From contig NC_059568.1 in NCBI RefSeq assembly GCF_905220415.1, positions 930,001 through 994,000 of the forward strand: 64,000 nt of DNA. Reading direction: 5' to 3'. Below are positions 24,476 through 37,231 of the stretch, in pieces. This DNA comes from Colias croceus (lineage: Eukaryota; Arthropoda; Insecta; Lepidoptera; Pieridae). Below the pieces are notes generated by a model, which made no database searches, was not told where the DNA came from, and saw nothing but the letters and a program-made list of their open reading frames with translations. Position 1 is the first letter of the stretch. Each line of letters opens with the position of its first letter. The position numbers and the translations under genes are program-made.

Positions 24476-26394
24476 TATCTATATTTACACAAAAATAAAA
24501 TATTTTTGTTATTCACTCGATATCAAAGCTTTTTATTTACCAATTTTATTCATGTTTTTATTTATTCGGCAAATTGATTTTTCGGTTATCAAAACGTAGA
24601 GAAATTACTTTTACGATATTTTATTTCCATACAAACCGTCAACAAAGAGCTTTATTACATTTTTAACAAGGTGTTAAATAAATACAATTGATGTGTCAGT
24701 TTGTTATATCATAATTCATATCCATGTTTTAATTAATGAAAATGTCATATATTTTTCGCACACAAATTTTAAAAAAGAACCGCTAGACCGATATTTTACA
24801 GATATTAATAATTATTTATCTGTATGATTTGTTGTCTGGTTTAAGATAGCAGTTTATAGAATCATTATAACCTTATTAAAACTTGGTTAAAACCATTGCA
24901 ATATTTGTATTGGCAAAATGGCGACGGTATACAACGTGTATTAATTTTATATAGTAACATATTAATTTTAAGGTGGTATTGGTATTGGTATACACAGTTG
25001 CCATGGAAACAGAAAATCTATTTTCTGATTCAAAGGCGATATTGAAGTTGGGTTGTATTAGTTACCTACAAAGGTATTATAAAACATATTGGGTATAATA
25101 GTATATCTGTGATATCTTCATAATGTTATGAAAGCAATGCATGACGTCCAACCAATCTTCTATGAATTGTTTTCACTTCGACGTAAAGGACATTATCAAT
25201 TCGACACATATGTATATGCTATGTAGTGTTATTAGAATTGCAATACATAGGATATTCTGTGAGGGCTGCCAAGTATTGATATCTGTAGATTAAAAGACAG
25301 CAGTCTATTATATGTATGTTTTTGACGTATTTCTATGTATGTGTTTACATTTTGTTAAACATTTAACACACATTAACATTTTATTTGCTTAAATTAAATT
25401 AGACGGGGAGTTCAAAATATTTAATATTAAGTAATTTGATATTTCATTCTCATAAAAAATTTATGCCGTTTACATCACTTAGCACAGTTGCACCAATAAA
25501 AAGTAACATAAAACAAAAACGTTTTTTTGACGTCCACGTCGTTAGTAATATATTTTAATACGTTACGACTAGTGTAACTCCAACGTAAGTAACTCTTAAA
25601 CTAAGGTAACAACCGTGTATGAGCAGTGCCCATTGCCAACAATCTACATTTCCGTAATTCCAAGCAATTGCCTCCAATCGTGCTAAATGAAAAGCGCAGT
25701 TGCGTAAGATCTAGTTAGATCTATTGCACTATCGCGTAAAAGCATGACCCATATTTTTTAATACCACTTCAATTTCCCCAGAGTCCCCGCTTTATTGGCT
25801 ATTAAAGGCTTCTTATGGAACGAGATGAAATATCAATTTCTTTTAAGGTTCCGTGTTAAACGGATTAACCTAGGGAAATAATTAAGTCTGACTGTCAGTG
25901 TGAAAAAGAGCTAACAAAAATTGGAATTCGAAAAATGTGAGTTTAAATTAATTAGTGATTATAGAAACCTACACGATATAAAATTGACTTCAAAAAGTAA
26001 GTCAAGTCAAAATCTATGATTCTTATTAAATGTTTTAACTTTATTTTGTTGTTTCTCTCGTTTCAAAACAACACGATTAGAACCTACCGTTGGCAATGTT
26101 GTAAAGGCAATAACAACATTTTCTCTGTAAGTAGGTACATAGAATATTGCAAAATATTTTAGAAATGAAACTTCTTTATCGGGATTGGAAAAAAATTTAG
26201 TGCAACATTTTTTCGTTACGCGTGACATTTTTCCGTTACGCGCCATCTTTTTCTTATCCCTACCAAGCGTGATTCAACGTATTTCTGTAAAGTTGCATAA
26301 AGTAAATTATTTTTTGAAAAATAAGGTCATTAAGAAGTTTTACTTCTTACGTGTATTTCCGGTAACATATACACTAGTACACGCACACTTTTTT
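24476..26394. other. noncoding stretch
   Basis: No exon recognised. A (GGTATT)n-like run, ggtattggtattggtat, is at about 24974-24990. Confidence 0.45.
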
Positions 26395-26462
26395 TTCTAG
26401 TGAAAATCGAACGCCTTTAGAGCAATCACCTTGCAGCCACTATCCTAAACCACTGCGCCAAA
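26395..26462 (-). mobile_element. tRNA-derived SINE head
   Basis: On the minus strand TGGCGCAGTGG (A box) near 26460 is followed about 45 nt later by GCGTTCGATTTTC (B box), then an A-rich end (the t8 run at 26390-26397). The box spacing suits a pol III promoter of tRNA origin. The rest of the SINE is not visible. Confidence 0.45.
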
Positions 26463-26955
26463 GTTATAAAGTTGTACAATGTACGGAACATTCCTAATAC
26501 AAGTCCGACTCAAACTTAGCCAATATTAAATTTCATTGGATTTATGTCTATTAAATGCGCACAATCTTTAGAATGATTCGGATCGAATTGGGTCACTTTG
26601 TACGAGGAAATTGGACTTTGACAGAAGTTAGAAGTTATTCGAGTTTCAGCGGCTTTCGTATGAGAAAAGGGATTTTCTTTAATTAATCTTGTCAATCATT
26701 TAAGGGCTGATAATTTGTTCAATTGTTAAAATAATTATTGAGTAACGTCAGCTGCAGCTACTATCGTGGCTTGAGCAGTGGTGACCTTCAAAATAATCAT
26801 ATTTTTTTCAGTGATTTCCTGCGGCTTGTGCATCTTGAAGAAATGAAAGTCAGCTGTCAAAGTTTAATTTGTTCAGGATTAGTGAGAGAAATCATTCTGA
26901 TAAAAATTTTCAAACGACAGGATTTTCAAAGAATAATGGGGTAGTGTGACTTAAA
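26463..26955. other. noncoding stretch
   Basis: No gene. The last 15 bases (gtagtgtgacttaaa) are the left copy of a direct repeat flanking the next Helitron. Confidence 0.45.
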
Positions 26956-27163
26956 TCCATACTAATATTATAAATGCGAAAGAAACTCTGTCTGTCTGTT
27001 ACTCAATCATACCTAAACTACTGAACCAATTTTCATGAAATTTGGTATGGAGATATTTTGATACCCGAGAAAGGATATGAGCTACTTTTTATCCCGGGAA
27101 AATGACGCAATCTCGGAAACGGGAACTAAGACTGCGCGGGCGAAGCCGCGGGTGGAAACCTAG
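26956..27163 (+). mobile_element. Helitron, family A, intact ends, with flanking direct repeat
   Basis: TCCATACTAATATTATAAA start after an A, gcggaaac-like hairpin region and CTAG before a T. GTAGTGTGACTTAAAT occurs at 26941-26956, ending just inside the left boundary, and again at 27181-27196. Helitrons do not normally duplicate their target, so the 240-bp spacing is unexplained. Confidence 0.88.
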
Positions 27164-28377
27164 TTTTTAATAAAAATAGAGTAGTGTGACTTAAATTTTT
27201 AACTTAATATTAAAAAGCGTTTATTTAATTGTTTGTTCGCATTGTTGTTTAATTACATTAACTTGGTTCAGATTTAAAAATTGTTTTTGTGCATTTCTTG
27301 AAGATGGCTATAACATATTCTACGTGAATCAAGACGCGGGGCACAGCCTAGTGTTTTATAATTTAATGTTTACAAAGAATCTACTTGTGAAATAAGTCTC
27401 TTTGATTGAATTAACGTTTGTGTTTTGATTTAATTATTGCTTATTATTCGTACAAAGCCAATTTGAACTAAATATAATATCGATATACAAATGAATTTAT
27501 TGGACTATTCAATCAAATTCGCGCGAACGATTTAACAGGCTTTTGTTCTCTTCTCTTTATTCGTGTTAAATTTTGGTGCGAAATTAATTTTGAAGCAATC
27601 GCCGCCAATTTGTCTCGTATTTTGAATTATTAAAATGAGTGTGTTACTGTTATATTATTAAAAGTACAGTTATAAGTCCCTGAAATGAATAATATAGTAC
27701 TAGTATATAATTTAAAAATCTCACTTACAGTATTGCTTATTAGCATGATGAGTTTAATGAAGTTCTCATATCTTCTAGAAGCTTCTAGCTTTAATTTCTA
27801 AAAAATCGCTTAGAACTGTTGTCGTTTTAATATAGGTTCATCAGTTCGGGATCGTAAACATACTTACACATGCTTAGTTAAAACGACTAAATAATAACTA
27901 AATCAAATGTGCATTTCCTAATATTGTTATTCAAATGCAATAACAAAGGAATCAAATACCTGAACACGGTCGTTGGAATCACAATGGCCCGTTAATGGGG
28001 TATAAAATTAGTTTGAATGCACACAATTATGTCAATTATGTTATGTGTGTATGTACCCTTTGGCGAACCGTGTCAAATAACATGATACACTAATAAGTTG
28101 ATAGCATCAGTGATAAATAGATAGGTTGAAGGTTGCTTTTTTAATACGTAGTTCACGCACGTTAGTCATTTAATAGCTTGAAATTAGAGTTAAAAAAGGG
28201 AGACTTTTCGGTAATATTTTGCTACTCATAATATTTTCTAAATAGTTAGTTCTTTTTTTCCTTAATACAATTAAGTGAATTTTAAAATGCAAGTGATATT
28301 CTGGCGGGAATAAATCCAGGTTTTGTTACGGTTTAAAATCGTGACTGCCCGATGTGTACATGAGTGCGTGCGGTGTT
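27164..28377. other. AT-rich noncoding stretch
   Basis: No gene. The word cacagcCTAG at about 27333-27341 resembles a Helitron terminus but lacks a hairpin. Confidence 0.45.
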
Positions 28378-28471
28378 TCAAAGGCGGCAAAAGGGCCGTC
28401 TGATCGATGCCGGTGACGCCGCAGCGACGGTGGAGCGGAGCGGTGAGCGAAGCGGGGCGGGAGCGAAGCGA
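28378..28471 (+). repeat. GC-rich patch with degenerate GAGCGRAGCGG units
   Basis: A 95-bp GC-rich island in AT-rich DNA. Its second half repeats gagcggagcgg, gagcgaagcgg and gagcgaagcg. The first half (ggcggcaaaagggccgtctg, gccggtgacgccgcagcgac) is not repetitive. It may be part of an unrecognised transposon. Confidence 0.5.
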
Positions 28472-30065
28472 AAAATTAGAAATTCATGTATGTACCTACT
28501 AATTTCATAGAAGGTTTTAAGAAGAGATGTGGAAATTTTTAGTTTTGTGTGAGAAGTTATTTCTCCTCTTCCTATCCTCTGCTGGATCTTCTTTGATACA
28601 TCAGTTTAATATAAATGGTGTACCTATGCACAATAGCTTTTTGCTGAGTAGGTAATATTTTATTGTGTAACGCGGTAAGTTAATAGCTGCAAGAAAATAT
28701 GGGGCCAAAGTGTTCGCTTGGCTAAAGCTAGGCTAGTTTTGAAAAAGTTTTGTTTCTATATTTTAGTACATATCTCCAGAATGTCTCTTAACATAAGGAG
28801 ATTCTTTTTGCAGCTTGTATAAAGTACTTACATCATAGATAATTCTGTACCCTATCACATCTGATACATTATCACATCTGATACATGCAGTTTATTGCTC
28901 ACGCGTACACAAGACGGGCAGTCTGTCATAATTTTAGCTCTACATAACACCAGTACTAAACTCCGCTATCGCTTCTGCCGGGCTACAAACACTGGCCTTA
29001 CACCACGGGCCCTAAGACCATAGTGCAGACGCATTTAGGGCTGCCGGCTGCCCATAGAAACGATATAAATAGCCAGCTTTTAATAGATTTATACAGCACG
29101 TGTCTTAAAGTGAGTGCAACGCAGTTAGCAGCACTTTGACTTAATTTCATCATAGTTTACTTTGCTATTGTTTGTTTTATCGATTTGGGCTCATTAAATA
29201 AGTAGGTACTGAGTCATATAATTACTTATCGTATTTAAAAAGTTAAGCAATAAGTTGTTTTGTTTTTTTATGGATGTTTTTCATGTGATTATAATGGTAC
29301 AGGTGTAACTTATATGTTCTATTTAAGTAATTAAACAGATTGAAGAAAAATTAAATATCAAACATATTAATAAAAATATGTAATGACGTTTCAAAACTGC
29401 TTCTAGAAGAAGTCTAATTGAATAAATAAATGTTTGAGTTTGAGTTTATTTTTAATGCTACAAACTATAAACTTTGGTCTCTATTCATTACATAGTATAC
29501 AAATAATTATGAGTTAAAAAACTACATGTTAATTAAGATTGACTAGACGGTGCATGTTTAACAAACATTTTAACACATGTGGCAGCCCTATAAAATAGTA
29601 TGCAAAAAACCGTCTAAGTATGAAATGCAAATTTAAAGTAAGACTTGTCGGTATCGATTTTAGCGTCTTCATTGGGTTCACCGATTAAATTCAAATTGTA
29701 AAAACTTTTCGACTTTATCGTATTTCAATACAATAAACTGAATTTATTTTGAGATAGATTCACTTTTATATCAAGGTAAATTCCTAAGTTTTCTTTTTAC
29801 TTATTCATTGTTATTGCATAACTTTTTTGGTACCTATATTATTTAGAAAATTGTTTGAGTACAAATTCGAAACATTTCGCTTCATGTAAATACTTAGTAA
29901 GCAACTATATGGAACTCGGAGGTGACAACTGGAGACAAATACCTCGCTACGTTATAAAATTAGTTTATTTCGTGTTACATTCCAAAATGCTAACGAAAAG
30001 TTTCTGTTTAAAGCTCTGACAATATAAAAGCACATAAAACCTTGCAAATGACATCCTAATTCCTA
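28472..30065. other. noncoding stretch
   Basis: No exon recognised. At about 29404-29440, gaagaagtctaattgaataa followed by ataaatgtttgagtttgag resembles the 3' end of a non-LTR element with a repeated signal and short tail, but no coding part adjoins it. Confidence 0.4.
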
Positions 30066-30190
30066 TCCTATACTACTTATTATTGTAAATGCGAAAGTTC
30101 GTGAGTTATGTATGTTTGTTACTCTTTCATCCGAAAACCGCCAAACGTTTTTTGATGATACTCAACAGTGATGTAGCTTACAGAACACAT
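30066..30190 (+). mobile_element. Helitron family A 5' fragment
   Basis: TCCTATACTACTTATTATTG, then gtaaatgcgaaagttcgtga and gtttgttactctttcatccg, match the 5' half of the variant at 23952-24170. Similarity fades before the gggaacggg block and no hairpin or CTAG follows. Confidence 0.5.
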
Positions 30191-33033
30191 GAGCTATAAA
30201 ATTATTGAAGCCGTAAAATTAAAATTTCCAAATAAAAAATTTTAATTATAAAACCCGTAACGTACAAACCATTGGCAATTCACTGGTTCGTTAAGTTAAA
30301 AATAGGGCACATCCGCACAGGATGAAAAATTCAATAGCATCACTCGAATTGAAAAATGCTACAAGCGAATTTCACACTTATTTTGTTTCTAGACAAAAGG
30401 CTAGATTTAAATGCACTGTTTGTTGGTCGTGAAACTTCTAACGAGACACCGCAGCATCAGCTGATTGGTTGCGTGTATGAGAATAGAATTTTATAGCTAG
30501 CTGCGACTTGCGGTTTTACTCGCTGTTTGAATCTAATAAAATGCTAATGCGATACAATTACTAATAAAAATGCGATGTGTAAAAAATAATTTGTAAGCTT
30601 TAGAAAGTGTACAATGTATGATTATAATTATAATTTATATATTATATATACATCTAGATAGGAGTACGATATTCACGATTCTATATCATGTGTAAAACAA
30701 ACATTAACACTATATATAGATATTATGATTGATAATCAATTTATATACAAAATAATTTAAAATAAATATCTTTAAGAAGATAATCTTCTTATCATATTAT
30801 GAAATAAATACCCAAGCACCTTTATAGAAAAACAAAATACTTGTTTATGAGTGGAGTATTTTGTAAACAAATTCAACCCTTAATAATACGAAAATACAAT
30901 TTGTAAACAACTTAATACCTTTATTGAATCAGCTTAAATTGTGTATTGAATCTGAGTACAATATTACCTTACGTAAACAAGAATATACAAATTATCAAAA
31001 ACAAATTCCCTTTATAATACTATACGTAGATAGTCCGTCTCGTTCTCACCCTTTATTTGTCATAAGGAAGAAAGAGACAAGCGCTTTATGATATTACGCG
31101 TTTTAATTTTGACAATATGGGGTGCATGAACCTTAGACCCAGTGACGTAGTAGGTCAAATGACCCACCGGTCCGCCTACACCACCCACGGTAACTTTCAT
31201 AGTGTCACATAATGGTATAACCCACGCGGTTTAACTTGAAGTTGGAGTTCATTTCATTTATGAGTACTTGTAAAATTGTAACTTTTTGTATCGCATAGCA
31301 CAACTAGTACATAATGTATCTTATACCTTAGGACTGTATGTACATTAGGTACATGTACAGTACCTGCATACGTAATATATACGCTGTTGCGTTTTATCAA
31401 TATAAGTAATATGTAAAATTTGTGTAAGAAATATAAAGAAATCTATAGTTACTGAAATTCAGCTCAATATGTTAGAAACTAATTAATACAAATATTTCGT
31501 ATTGTTTGCACCCAAAATTGGAAAATTGAAGAAGTTAATTTCATTCTCCATAAAATTTTCCCCAACTTCCTATGTCAATGTACATATTCAAAAGTCGTTA
31601 TAACTTATTAAAATATATTATTCTGCACAAGTTCTGAAACCTTAACTTTACCGTATACACCGAACGACGTTGGCTTTGCTAAAATAACACAGAAACAAAA
31701 GTAAAGCCAAGTTTAAAGTTTAAAGTAAAGACGAGTGCACATTGTCAACAAAATTGTTGTACCAGAAACCAAACTTGGAACTTCTTAGCACTTCACACAT
31801 TAAACTATGCATGTGTTTATTAATTCGCATCCAAATGCAGTCATTTAGAGATATTTTTTACAAGTTGACGCATGATAAAGCTAATGTTTATACAAGGATC
31901 CTTTATAAACACCCTATGTATATGAATACAGTTTATTTGTATTACAGATCTAAATAAACTTTTAACACTAACTAAAAAAAGTCCTTAAGCAAACCCTACA
32001 ATATAATAATTATGTATTACGTACCTGAATCTATTGTCATAATACGAATAAACCAACGCTTAGTAAAACGAAATTACTACAACAATACAATTAAAGGACT
32101 GAAATAAAGACTAAAGAGAAGTCTAATCCCAATATTAGCTTTGTCTGAATGAAAATTCCATGCATATTTATTCTAACACCGATATTCAGACAAATTCATG
32201 TTCAAATGAGTGAAACGACGAGTGTAATGTTAGCTCGGAACACCGGACCTAGCTCAAAGGGACAATACTAGTCTAGCCCAGATTGGTCTGGATGGTTGAG
32301 AGATGCTCGACCGTGAATAACATCGCAGCCGCTTTGTTTATTTCTCTTTAGTATTTGAGTCCTTACGGTGTTAATGAAATTCATACAAACGTTCGGCTTG
32401 TTTAGAATAGATTACAGAAAGGAAATAAGGCTAAACTTTTGTGTTTAATTTTTATGATTAAATTGTTTTAATGATGATATTTACCGTCGCTGTGCAATAT
32501 TTCCCAAATAAGTGCTTTTTCAATATTTGTTATTTATTAAACTAAGTTTATTATTAACCATTATATTACCATAATATAATGATATTTAAATAAAAAAATA
32601 TGAAAGTTAAAACATATAACAATTTATATATATACTGTACATAAACTGTATCTAGTATATGAATAATTATCTAGTCTATGATTACCACTATGTATCTAGT
32701 AAGCGACAAAGTATGAAATAGACGGGAAATACGAAACTTGTGGTATGGTTTGGCCACAGGTATGGCTATTTCGCCACGCGCTCTATCTACCTGCATCGAT
32801 CGTTCTAGTCTTTGTTACTCTGCCAATATTTTGTACGATGTGTACCTTGGAAGGTTCGCGAGGAAATTAGAAAATTCCTTACCTTTTTTAGTATATTGTA
32901 TGATACAGGTATACGAAGATTTAATTAAAGTTGTGCGGAATGTGATTTTGTAAGATGTTGGTTGAAGCAATTGTTAAACAGTATTGATTGGTTGGCGATG
33001 ACGACATATTATTGAAAAGAATACTCTACTACA
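30191..33033. other. AT-rich noncoding stretch
   Basis: No gene, SINE or Helitron recognised across 2.8 kb. Confidence 0.45.
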
Positions 33034-34254
33034 TAGATAGGGAGGCGAGGTAGCTAAATGGCGTAATTCAACGGCGTCGTCGAGACTTATCAAAATCGAA
33101 AGAGAAAATAATTTCGAAAAGAAAAGCTTCTATGGTAAAAACCATTTTAGCGGTGGGTTTGGCGTGTACGGATTTTCAAAAATGTAAAAAAAAACAGTTA
33201 CTTGGGCATTCTCGAGCGCGTCAGATATTCATACTACGTATGCCCCAAGTGCCTCTGATAACAACGGTATACTAATCTGCCGGTTTGCGTGGTGGGGCTA
33301 GGCATATAAATTCGTCAAAAATGCACAAAAAAAAAATTTACTCGAGCGCGTCAGATTTTCGGAAGGGGTGTTAAGTAGGCCCCAAGGAAGCTCCCCTTAA
33401 AAAAACTGACGATTACGGCATGACGATAAGTTACGATGAATTTTTGAAAACGCAGAAAAAAAAAGTCCTTTTGAAATACTCGAGCGCGTCAGATTTTCAT
33501 AGGGGAGGTTTTTCTCGGTATCCTGAAAGCATATTTTCTTAATCTGACAAAAATGTTGGTGGGTTCTCTTAATCTGACCGAAAAAGGTTTGTGGGTTTCT
33601 TTTTTTTTATCACTGTTATTTCATATAATTTTTTCTTAACACCCTCAGTTTTCGAGATATACTCAAAAAACCGGGAGTTTGAGTTTTTATGATGCTTCAA
33701 GTAAAAAAAGGTTTAAATTTGGAAAAAAATGAAAAGAGCCCTTTTTTTGTAAAATAAAATTACCTTTTTTGTTTATTTTTTGGAAAAAGTAAAGTTCGCG
33801 ACATATATGCTGCAACGCGTTTTTCGGAAGACGAAATGGCTCCTCCAGACTTCCGGTCATGCGGAAACCGGCAGATTTTGTATTTTTAGTAAGTTTTAGA
33901 TTATATTCTTCAAAATAAAAATAAAAACAATCGCGCTCGAGAATGCCGGATTAACGTTTTTTTTTTACAAGTTCGCGACCCTATAACTCGGCGGCGTCAA
34001 GGACTTATGGTCAGATTAGTTAAATTTAGTCTTAAAACACTAAAATCAACCCCCAATATCTTAATCTGACGCGCTCGAGTATTTCAGACTATCGATTTTT
34101 TTTTACTAATCTGATCGTCTATCCTAGGCGCGCGTCACTACATATAAAGCTAAATAGTTAACAAGGTTGTTCTATTAGGTCTAAGGTATCTCTCATATCT
34201 TAAACTGCCACGCTCGAGTATTACAGAAAATTCCCCTCTTCGCCTCCCTATCTA
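33034..34254. mobile_element. 1.2-kb TIR element built from CTCGAGCGCGTCAGATT motifs
   Basis: The two ends are exact inverted copies of TAGATAGGGAGGCGA (33034-33048 and 34240-34254). TA next to GGGAGG at each side would be the duplication of a TA-targeting element. Inside, CTCGAGCGCGTCAGATTTTC or close variants lie at 33211, 33341 and 33479 on the plus strand, and at 33930-33941, 34063-34079 and 34202-34218 on the minus strand, so the left and right halves are organised as opposed repeats. Shorter AATCTGAC words recur. gttcgcgac occurs at about 33795 and 33971. Many motifs abut A- or T-runs. No ORF of note is present, so it is non-autonomous. The superfamily is unknown to me. Confidence 0.65.
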
Positions 34255-34348
34255 ACAGATTTGTTCTTAATACGAATATCATAGATAATAATATACATAG
34301 TTTTATTAAGCTGCACTTGCACTGAAACGAAGCAAAGAATTGGCAGCA

Positions 34349-34531
34349 TCCCTAGATAGTATAAAGCAAAGTCGCTTTCTCTGTCCCTATGTCTCTTTGT
34401 ATGCTTAAATCTTTAAAACTACGGAACGGATTTTGATGCGGTTTTTTTTAATAGATAGAATGTTTCAAGATGAAGGTATTAATAGTATATCATTTATTAG
34501 GTTTTAGACAGAGCCGCGGGTGGTAAGCTAG
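34349..34531 (+). mobile_element. Helitron, family C, hairpin arm lost
   Basis: Starts TCCCTAGATAGTATAAAGC and ends gtggtaagCTAG before a T. The aagcgggcga segment forming the left hairpin arm is deleted (tttagacagagccgcggg), so the terminal hairpin cannot form. Confidence 0.8.
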
Positions 34532-36159
34532 TGTCTTATATTCTTATAGTTGCTTAAGTTTGTGTGATTGAGGGATAGAAGACGTATAAAACTAAATATT
34601 AAACTATACAATCAATTCTAAAACCTTGTAATGTGCGTAAATAATGGAAATACACACGGATTCTCACGAACACTATCGAAGCGGGCAATGTCCTATATTT
34701 ACTCAATAAATACTCAACTTCCTAATCTGATAAGGGCCGGGAAGTTATCGATAAAGGTAAGTTAAGTGTACCAAATAATTAACTGTTTAAAATATATTGT
34801 ATGTTTTAACATTTTATGTTTAACGATGCGAACATACATACAATTCAAATTGAAAAAAATATTCCTATCTTAGATTTGGGACCACGAAAAACGTACCTAA
34901 TGAAAACAAGAGTCAATAAGCATACAAGATAATATATATCTAAAACTCTATAATACCGTATTATGATAATTATAGTAAATATTTAGTAATCTATTACAAA
35001 ACTCTTATTATGTATATGTAAAAAACTACAAAAACCCAACTCGAGAACACACGTTAATGTCGATTGAATTCGCAATCCGATTAATAAACGCGTGTAACGA
35101 CCTTAATTGGTGTTGTGGTCGCAATCGAGTTAGCGTTCCTGTTATAATCGACTTGATTAACAAGCGATGGTCTAACATTGGTAGGGGTTTCAGACATCCT
35201 GTCTCCGACGTATTGTCACAGATTGAATTGTTACTAATGTCGTGAAATGTTTCATGTACCTAAGCGCTGATTGAAATTGATAATACATAAGTGGTTAATG
35301 TGATAATCGGTTTAGATAAGAATAGATAGGTAGTTAGACTTTGAGTTTTAATGCATTTAAATAACATAAACAGAGCGCATCGATCGAAGGGTGTTAAACT
35401 TTCAACTGTTATCGTTTATACTGCATAAACCTTTAAAATGCTAATGCTAAACTATAATGTGTCTGGATATTTAACGAAATGTGAAGTTCCTAGTCAAGTA
35501 CTTGTATTATGTAAACTCGGTAAAATCGGTCATTGATAAGTGTGTCCAATTTTATACTCGAACCTTCTTTTTTCTTCTTCTATATTCTACCATTTACGTA
35601 TATTTAAACCTTTAAAGTGAACAAAAGTCACGTTCTACGATTCTGCTGCACATACCAAGGTAATAAAAGCGTGTTAACAAATTAGGTGAGAGGTGTATAT
35701 CTACATTTTACTCTTACAGGACATTATAAATTATAATATTAGATCTTAATCCTAAACTACACTCTACAGACAAGGATCCCTTATTTATTTAATTAAGAAC
35801 AACGTTACTATATACATTTTTCATACACCTTTTATCAACAGATTTCGTATCATAGTACAATATGGAAACGCAGGATTTAACAGTCAAATAAATACCAGCT
35901 AGGTGTGATGTGGATTCGATTTCCATTTGCCATGCTACGGATATGGGGTAATCCTGTATGGGATGCAGGTTACCGATGCGATTTGCCTTTAGGCATGCGA
36001 TCTGTCAAAATAGTAGTCCCATATTCAAAGGTTTTATTGATATGGGATCGTTTTTATAGATAGAGGAATATTGATATTGTTTTATTGGTATGTTTTTGTG
36101 GATATGACTTATATTAATGTGGGTTTTATTTATTTGTTCAAATTAAATAATTTTATTAA
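34532..36159. other. noncoding stretch
   Basis: No gene recognised. A tRNA-B-box-like ggattcgatttcc near 35912 stands alone. Confidence 0.4.
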
Positions 36160-36364
36160 TCTTTACTAATATTATAAAGCTGAAGAGTTTGTTTGTTTGT
36201 TTGAACGCGCTAATCTCGGGAACTACCGGTCCGATTTGCAAAATTATGTCGGTGTTAGATAGCTCATTTATCGAGGAAGGCTATACTGGCTTATAGGTTA
36301 TATTATATCATCACGCTAAGACCAACAGGAGCGAAGCCACGCGGGTGAAACGCGTAGCAGCTAG
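36160..36364 (+). mobile_element. Helitron, family B, intact ends
   Basis: TCTTTACTAATATTATAAA start after an A, gctgaagagtttgtttgttt block, cgcgggtgaaacgcg hairpin (one C lost) and agcagCTAG before a T. Confidence 0.87.
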
Positions 36365-36847
36365 TAACATGATAAAGTACTTGTGTATCTGTAATATTTA
36401 GGAACTTTTCATATAATATTAAACTTTTCCTTTATTTATTATTACAGGTAAACTTAAGTCACATTTGTTCTCATTTTGGCCTATTCAAGCGTAGGAAGTA
36501 TGATTTTCTTTTATGTACAGACAAATAAAATGGGTGCGTCTTGTTGTTGACTAGAAATGAAAATGTCAAATTCGTTATAATTAGCTTTGGCTAACGCCAT
36601 GGCCTCACCTAACAATGCTCTACTTCTACAAAATTATGATCAGGGGAGTAACCAGCAGTATTATTAATTTTGGAGTACTGTACCTAGGTGATCAGCTTTC
36701 TATGCCCTACCAGACAGAGACATTTTTTTTCTTTGGCTCCGGAGAGAGAAGCAAATTCTATAAAAGTATTAAAATTTTAACAGCTGTCATATAAAACGGC
36801 GTCATTCAAACAATGACCTTTGTTTCCTACGATATCAAGTTTATTTC
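36365..36847. other. noncoding stretch
   Basis: Nothing recognised. Confidence 0.4.
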
Positions 36848-37005
36848 AGTAACTCTGTCTGTCTGTCTGTTACTCAATCACGCCTAAACTACTGAACCAA
36901 TTTGCATGAAATTTGGTATGGAGATATTTTGATACCCGAGAAAGGACATAGGCTACCTTTTATTGCGAAATATGTACCACGGGCGAAGCCTGGGCGGACC
37001 TCTAG
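36848..37005 (+). mobile_element. Helitron, family A variant, 5' truncated
   Basis: Begins inside the element at agtaactctgtctgtctg; the TC start and the tattataaatgcg block are missing. The 3' end is the short variant cacgggcgaagcctgggcgg, then acctCTAG. It shares this end type with the copy at 44336-44525. Confidence 0.78.
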
Positions 37006-37231
37006 TTCAGTATAATTAGTAATTACACTGTATCGTCAATGCATCGATCAATAAGAAAACGTCAGTGCGGCGCCGTGTTGTATCAATTATTGACATTTAT
37101 GATGACATTATTGTTTATGAGTTTATGTCTGTGCTTAATGACAGGTCCCAAGTGTTGTCTTGGGGCATATGCAATATGCAATATGCTAAGGCAATATAAT
37201 ATGTTTTATTGAAAACTTGATTAAGATTAAG

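Noticed and set aside
27325..27345. Helitron 3' end at cacagcCTAG
   Set aside because: No GCGG..CCGC hairpin and no recognisable body upstream.
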